Assembly: GCA_027600665.1 (NCBI GenBank)
Contig: JADGJL010000182.1
Span: forward strand, 1-34,582
Direction: 5' to 3'
Length of the DNA stretch: 34,582 nt
Source: Irineochytrium annulatum
Lineage: Eukaryota > Chytridiomycota > Chytridiomycetes > Chytridiales > Chytridiaceae
Each line of letters opens with the position of its first letter. Position 1 is the stretch's first letter. The position numbers and the translations under genes were made by a program. Positions 29,719 to 34,582 of this stretch are shown piece by piece. The notes under the pieces were generated by a model. The model was given only the letters and a program-made list of their open reading frames with translations. It ran no database searches and had not been told where the DNA came from.

Positions 29719-31830
29719 ATGTCCATCACCTCCGATGAGGTGAACTACCTGGTCTACCGGTACCTCCTCGAGAGCGGTACGTTGCTCGCCTGACCCGCCG
29801 TCTGCTTCCCGGTCTAAACGCATCGCGGCGCAACAGGGTTCCAGCACTCCACGTTCGCATTCCAGCAGGAGTCCAACATCCACACGAGGGACTACCACCA
29901 CCAGTACAACTACAGCCTTGGCGGCCACCTTCAGGGGATACCGCATCAACAGCGGCCGGACGAGATACGGGCGTCGCGTGTGCCCCCAGGGGCCCTAATT
30001 CACTACTTGCAGAAGGGGCTGCAGTACGTGGAGGTTGAGGCGCATTCGTTGGAGGCGAGTAACCTGCTGGATTGGACGGCGGTCTGGTGGATCCTGACCG
30101 TTTGGATTACAGGACGGCTCTCAGAAGAAATGCGGGGCTCCGTTTTCCCTCGTCCTGCCGCACGAGTGCGAGCCCTTGACCGAAGATGGGCTAATGACGG
30201 AGAAGGGTGGCGGGAGCGGCTCGATGACGATGAAGTCTACGAACAACACCACCAATAACACGGCGGCTGGAGCGAAGCGAGACCGGAGAGAAGGGCGGAA
30301 GGGCCAGAACTCGGAAAGGGAGAAGAGGGCGCGGAAGGAGAGCGTGGTTTTTGAAACACCGTTAGGTCCAGAGTTGCATTTCCGCTGCCTGAACTGAATT
30401 CGAAATTAGTGACCAACCTAAACGGGACGGAGAAGGATGCAAATACGAATGGGCGCTCGGTGGAGGTGGAGGCTTCGACGTCGGGAGTAAAACCGATTCT
30501 GAGCAGCGAAATCACATTCCTGGTCGGACACAAGGCGGAGGTTTTCGCCTGTGCTTGGAATCCGAAATTTATGTTGATCGCGACGGGGTTAGTTTGTGAT
30601 ATTTTACGCGCATGTTCGTACTGACATCCGCGTAGCGCCGGTGATGGAACGGCGAGAATATGGAAAGTCCCAGTAGATCCGTGTGAGCCGATAACGGATG
30701 CCATTATCCTGGACCATAATATCGAGGGGGAAATGAAAGACGTTACGACGGTGGACTGGAACGTAAGTTTTGAATTTATCAAATACTTCGCTGACTTTTC
30801 TTAGCCGGGTGGACTGTCGTTAGCAACAGGGGCTTATGACGGACACGCCAGGATATGGTCTAAAGCAGGTAAATGAGCAGCACCTTTTACTTGATGAGCT
30901 AAACGCCTTTTCAGGCGAACTGAAGCACCACATGACGCAACACCTAAAACCCGTGCTGGCGCTAAAATGGAATCGGAAAGGGGACTTGCTCGTCACCACA
31001 GACGTTGAGGGGACGGCGATTATCTGGGATGCCTCGAATGGGGAGTGTCGACAAACCTTCTCGTTTCACAAAACTGCTATCTACGATATTGACTGGAAGG
31101 ACGACATCACCTTCGCGTCCTGTTCGAACGATATTTACGTGTGCCAGCTTGGATTGCTGGAGCCGGTGCGGGCTTACTTCGGACATCAGGTAAGGTCTTT
31201 TGGTTGTAGGTGGTGTATTCACGGATTCGGAAAGGGGGATATAACGAAAGTGCGATGGGATCCTTCCGGTACCTACCTGGCGTCGTGTTCGGACGACAAC
31301 ACGGCGAAAGTGTGGACCTCTGAATCCGACTCCGCGCTTTGGGACTTCACCGGCCACACGAAGGAGATCGTTAGCATCCGGTGGTCCAATTCCACATCAG
31401 GCCCAGTCACGACACCGGGCAGTTCGTCGGAGAAGAACCGGAAGCTTCTGGCGACGGGATCGTTCGACTCGACGGTCCGGTTGTGGGATGTGATGAACGG
31501 GCAGTGCGTCTTCTTGCTAAACAATCACACATCATGCGTCTTTGACGTCGCGTTTTCGCCGGATGGGCAGTTTATCGCGTCGGGGGCGGATGATAACACG
31601 CTGAACATATGGAGGGTTGCTGACGGGCAGTTGCTTCGGAATTTTGTGGGGACGAGTAAGATTACCGAGGTCGGGTGGGGGGCTAAGGGCGATAAAATAT
31701 CCGCTAGCTGTTATGACGGAACTGTAAGTGTTTTGCTGCTTCTTCATCATTACATGCTGACAGATTTTTCCTATAGGTTGCTTTAATGCATGTATCATCG
31801 CTCTCATCGTTAGTTCCTGCTGTAAAATAA
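29719..31830 (+). CDS. TBL1: LisH/WD40 protein of the TBL1/Sif2 type (histone deacetylase corepressor subunit)
   Basis: TBL1 and Sif2 are scaffolds of SMRT/NCoR- or Set3-type histone deacetylase complexes. The nine exons are 29719-29776, 29837-30054, 30113-30365, 30410-30587, 30636-30762, 30805-30868, 30915-31189, 31235-31723 and 31777-31830, giving 571 residues. A LisH motif opens the protein (VNYLVYRYLLESGF, residues 8-21). The region around PPGALIHYLQKGLQYVEVE matches the TBL1 F-box-like segment. An Asn/Lys/Arg-rich linker follows. Eight WD40 repeats then run from about residue 180 to the end, with units such as GDGTARIW, DDNTAKVW, FDSTVRLWD and DDNTLNIW. The second intron appears to use a GC donor (30055 GCGAGT), because no GT donor gives the right phase and conserved sequence. 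The seventh intron is exactly 45 nt, in frame and stop-free. The last exon adds only 17 residues. I am confident of the family. Confidence 0.92.
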
Positions 31831-31878
31831 ATAAATAATTAATATCCGTTTCGGTGACAACGGACGTCCCGAGTGCTC

Positions 31879-31884
31879 AATAAA
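31879..31884 (+). terminator. Polyadenylation-type signal for the TBL1-like gene
   Basis: AATAAA lies about 50 nt past the stop; two more overlapping copies cover the stop codon itself. The uS5m gene ends only 100 bp away on the other strand, so the two transcripts probably overlap at their 3' ends. Confidence 0.45.
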
Positions 31885-31930
31885 GACGGCGATTTATTTT
31901 TTGTTGATCCCGTTTAATCTATGCGTTATT

Positions 31931-32862
31931 TCACTTTGGCGTGCCATAGTACGTGTTCGCAATGTCCACAATTTTCCGACCACGGGACCTTGCTATCTCT
32001 ACCGGCGTCCGTTGTTTCCGGAGTGCCTCGAAGAAGGCTTTAACAACGTTCATAGGGTTCCGAGATCCCCGGATCTTTGATGTCAGGTCAGAGATTCCCA
32101 CGCACCGGCAAATCTCGTGAATGTGCGGGCTCGCCACGATTCCATGCCCTACAAAAGTAAGAGCGAAGTTGAAAAAACCCTTTCGCCGGCACCATGTAAT
32201 GTACAACTCATACCGGGTGGTGCAGCCCTCAGCGTCAAGTCCACGCAGTGATACTTATACTTTAAGTCGCTAAGAATCGTTCGATGCTCGAACCGTTCGA
32301 TTGGCATCATGTTCTTGATCGCATGCCGGAAGGCCTTCTGCGTCGCCACCTGCTGGTCCATCCCGTTCCCCATGCCGTAGCCGCCCATACCGTTCCCGTT
32401 CCCCACGCACACGATCGCGCTCACGGACCGGATCTTGCCGCCGGCGTTGACACGGGCGATGCGGCGGATGTGAAGGACTCTGTGCATCAAGTCGAATGTT
32501 AGGTTAGAAGTCCCTCTTTCTTTCCAGTATAACCGATGAACGGTACTAAACAACGACTCAAGGCGCTCCAGCAGTCGGGCACCACACGCATAATTAGAGA
32601 ACAACCATCTCGAACACCCGCTCCTTTTACTCGCCACTCCGCCTCATCTCCCATATCCTCTCCAAAGTACTCCTTCCAAACCAAAACGGATATCACAATC
32701 TCAATCGCACCTCTTGTGCAACTGACTGTCATCAAAGCTCGGGGTTTTAGACTCGGCGGAGGGATATGTCGCAGTGGATGCGGTGGCCTTGAATCGCTTT
32801 GGCGCGATCAGGACGCTGCATGCCGGCCAACGCGGAATGGAAGCGAGGCGGCTTGTAAACAT
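31931..32862 (-). CDS. mrps5: Mitochondrial ribosomal protein uS5m
   Basis: uS5 is a decoding-site protein of the small ribosomal subunit. The exons are 32862-32711, 32479-32214 and 32148-31931, giving 211 residues. The first exon encodes an Arg/Ser-rich presequence (MFTSRLASIPRWPACSVLIA). The S5 double-stranded-RNA-binding fold follows, with ARVNAGGKIRSVSAIVCVGN and GMGGYG, the usual Gly-rich loop. The S5 C-terminal domain reads HGIVASPHIHEICRCVGISD, as in fungal mitochondrial S5, and ends at ANTYYGTPK. The protein is shorter than usual for mitochondrial S5, which often exceeds 300 residues. The first intron is 231 nt in this model and could hide an extra exon, although none of its frames is convincing. 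The start is the only ATG in a targeting-like context. The core family call is firm; the N-terminal model is provisional. Confidence 0.82.
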
Positions 32863-33064
32863 TTTCCTTCCCCCTTTCTTCAAGCCTTCGCATGCTGGCT
32901 TGCAAAGAATATTTTTTGTTGCGGTCGCAAAAGCTGGATGCCCAGCCGGAGTTATCGGCGTATGAAGTGCTTCAGATCAATAAGTCTTGTTGAAGATTTG
33001 CACTCATAGAAAAATAATTCTCATCAACCCATCCCTGCACAATCATATCCTTGCAGCTCACAAC

Positions 33065-34157
33065 CTAAAACCGCTCATCCCCATCCGCCGAGCTTTTCAC
33101 GTTCATCATTTCGACCTGCCCCCGTCCCTTCGTCTCCGACGCAATTAGGTCGGATATGGCCCTGAAGTTCCCAGGGTCCGTCAAGCAAACCTTGTGAGGT
33201 GGAGAGTGAATGAATCATAAGTGAGTTCAAAGGACGACAAACCGCACACACCATCGACGGGCGTGCAAATACGCAAAAGAAACAAGTAAAACAAACCAGC
33301 TCGTAGTCATCCCCCCAATCCTCGTCCTGGATCTCCCCGATAAGCGGCGTCAGTTTGTCCTTGATCCGTTTCCCGTCCTTGGCTGTCATCACGACCCTCA
33401 GCCTCATCTGGGCCCTCACGATCGGTATGATTTTCTTCTCCTGCAGCTGCTTGATGACCTCCAGCGCCTACGTCATCACCTTCTCTTTTAATATTAACAT
33501 ATCATGGACACGATAAAGGTGGAAAAAAGCAATAAAAAGAAAGAGGGAGCCAAAGCTTTACCTGCTGCTTCGTGCTCCGGTTCGTGTTGGCCGAAAAGTG
33601 CAGGTCCGCCATAGCCTTCTCAATCATCGTGACGGTGTAAGGGCGCTTCGTCTCGGGGTTGATGCACTTGTCTGCGACGGTAGTGGCCACATCCCGTACG
33701 ATGGTCTCGATCTGGGCTGTCCGCTCCTTCTCGCCGACCTGCAATTCCCCCTTCTTCAAAATCTTTTTGTTCGTGCGAGCGTTGGTTCATTGGTAAGGTC
33801 ATGGGGGGTTCAAATGTAAATAACACGACAGAACCTCAAGAATGATCTTGTCGACGTCTTCGGTCTTAAAAACCGTGGTCAGGTCCTCCATGTTGGCCAG
33901 CTGACCCTTTGAGACATTGACGTAGACGCTGTGCGTTTGAAGGACCTCGTCGATGTTCGTTTCGCTGTGGGAGGAGGGACAGTTTGATTTGGTGTTGCAA
34001 ATCTTGCCCGCTAAAGAACTTACATATTATTTCGCCATTCGATCACCTTGTTCTTGTAGCACGCAACCTCGAAGCGCTTCCCGCCCTTCTTCAGCCGGAC
34101 AACCGACACGTTCGTGAGCCGGTTCTGGTTCGAGGGCGTAAAGATGTTGGCCGACAT
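33065..34157 (-). CDS. sdo1: Sdo1/SBDS ribosome maturation factor
   Basis: SBDS works with the GTPase Efl1 to release the anti-association factor eIF6/Tif6 from pre-60S subunits in the cytoplasm. The five exons are 34157-34024, 33964-33835, 33762-33562, 33467-33297 and 33190-33065, giving 253 residues, the normal length. The N-terminal FYSH domain reads [20 protein letters not shown], then [14 protein letters not shown], then [12 protein letters not shown]. The central helical domain has [19 protein letters not shown] and the [16 protein letters not shown] motif. The C-terminal ferredoxin-like domain includes MRLRVVM and the [11 protein letters not shown] segment. All three domains are complete. 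The donor of intron 2 is GTTCTG and that of intron 4 is GTTTGT, both weak but forced by phase. Intron 4 has GTTTG at its start and GTTTG just after its end, so a small repeat brackets it. Confidence 0.95.
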
Positions 34158-34369
34158 CCTGACAGAATTGACGAACTTGCTGAACCACACCCTCTTTTTT
34201 TTTTAAAAGGATAACAACGAAACTTAACAAGCCACGCGACTATAGACAGATTATATTATTCAAGGGAGCGTCCCCTCCTACGAGGATACAAGCAGACACC
34301 CATCGGGCGGGTAAACACGATAAAATACCGGAAACATAAACAAAAAGCCTTCCCTCATATCACAGCGGT

Positions 34370-34582
34370 TCAATGATAGCCATTCGCGACAACCCCACCA
34401 TTCCCATTTTCCCCATCATCGCGGTGCCGTCCACTTCCTCCCCTCCTGCTGCCCCGATCATCCCTATCCCTCCCGCCCCTATCCCGGTCCCTGTCCCTGT
34501 CTCCGCGATCCCTATCCCTTCCTCCGCGGTCGCGATCACGATCACGATCACCACGATCTCTGTCACGATCCCGGTCTCGGTC
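34370..34582 (-). CDS. Arg-Asp-rich C-terminus of a gene cut by the right edge (partial)
   Basis: From the window edge, 70 codons read nearly pure Asp-Arg dipeptides (DRDRDRDRDR, with RGG and RGS interruptions) and then a Gly/Asn-rich end, NGNGGVVANGYH, before the stop at 34370-34372. Alternating Arg-Asp or Arg-Glu tails are typical of splicing factors such as U1-70K and of some RNA helicases and polyadenylation proteins. The family cannot be named from the tail. The 5' part lies beyond the window. Confidence 0.65.
   Translation of the reverse strand, partial: DRDRDRDRDRGDRDRDRDRGGRDRDRGDRDRDRDRGGRDRDDRGSRRGGSGRHRDDGENGNGGVVANGYH

Noticed and set aside
1..34582. A defence, secondary-metabolite or mobile-element cluster
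   Set aside because: I saw no transposase, reverse transcriptase, terminal repeats, CRISPR spacing or biosynthetic enzymes; the genes are conserved housekeeping functions.

Overview
This window is nuclear DNA from a fungus. The genes are dense and GC-rich, and nearly all are broken by short spliceosomal introns (mostly 41-80 nt, GT...CTRAY...AG). Their products are typical fungal or eukaryotic ones: Sla2/End4, Mpe1, Hul4, a fungal-type lysophospholipase, Sdo1/SBDS, mitochondrial ribosomal proteins and a TBL1/Sif2-like WD40 protein. I cannot fix the phylum from sequence alone. A basidiomycete or an early-diverging (chytrid-like) fungus would both fit, and an antiquitin (ALDH7A1) gene is one marker that could help decide. 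I see no prokaryotic operon, transposase, reverse transcriptase, CRISPR array, tRNA or rRNA. LAYOUT, left to right: a MoaD/MOCS2A molybdopterin synthase small subunit (-) and Sla2 (+) are divergent. A 71-codon single-TM mini-gene (+) copies the first two exons of the lysophospholipase gene (+) that follows it. About 1.6 kb without a recognisable gene comes next, holding a possible decayed TM-tail exon. Then come a DUF2461 protein (+), Mpe1/RBBP6 (-), the HECT ligase Hul4 (+), a membrane J-domain protein (+), the prefoldin-like UXT (-), a start-less 5' fragment of the DUF2461 gene (+), ALDH7A1 (-), and 2 kb with no recognisable gene. After these lie a secreted Ala/Met/Pro-rich protein (+), an unassigned open segment (-), mitoribosomal protein mS45/Bot1 (-), an HMG-box-like/DEK_C protein (-) divergent from a TBL1-like WD40 protein (+), mitoribosomal uS5m (-), Sdo1/SBDS (-), and the Arg-Asp-rich tail of a gene that runs off the right edge (-). 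HOW THE GENES RELATE: this is housekeeping chromosome, not a dedicated cluster. There are themes: ribosome assembly and mitochondrial translation (Sdo1, uS5m, mS45, probably the J-protein), chromatin and mRNA 3' processing (TBL1-like, HMG/DEK_C, Mpe1), and membrane traffic and lipid turnover (Sla2, lysophospholipase). MOST INTERESTING: the UXT-DUF2461 head-to-head junction occurs twice, about 11 kb apart, with complementary decay. One copy keeps only UXT intact and the other keeps only DUF2461 intact. Other points are the partial duplication of the lysophospholipase 5' exons, a recurring class of exactly 45-nt introns (three of four in frame and stop-free), a likely GC-AG intron, an exon that codes only the Mpe1 start codon, and the low-complexity secreted Ala/Met protein. 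Gene models were assembled by hand from splice signals and phase; every multi-exon model given here keeps its reading frame through to the stop.
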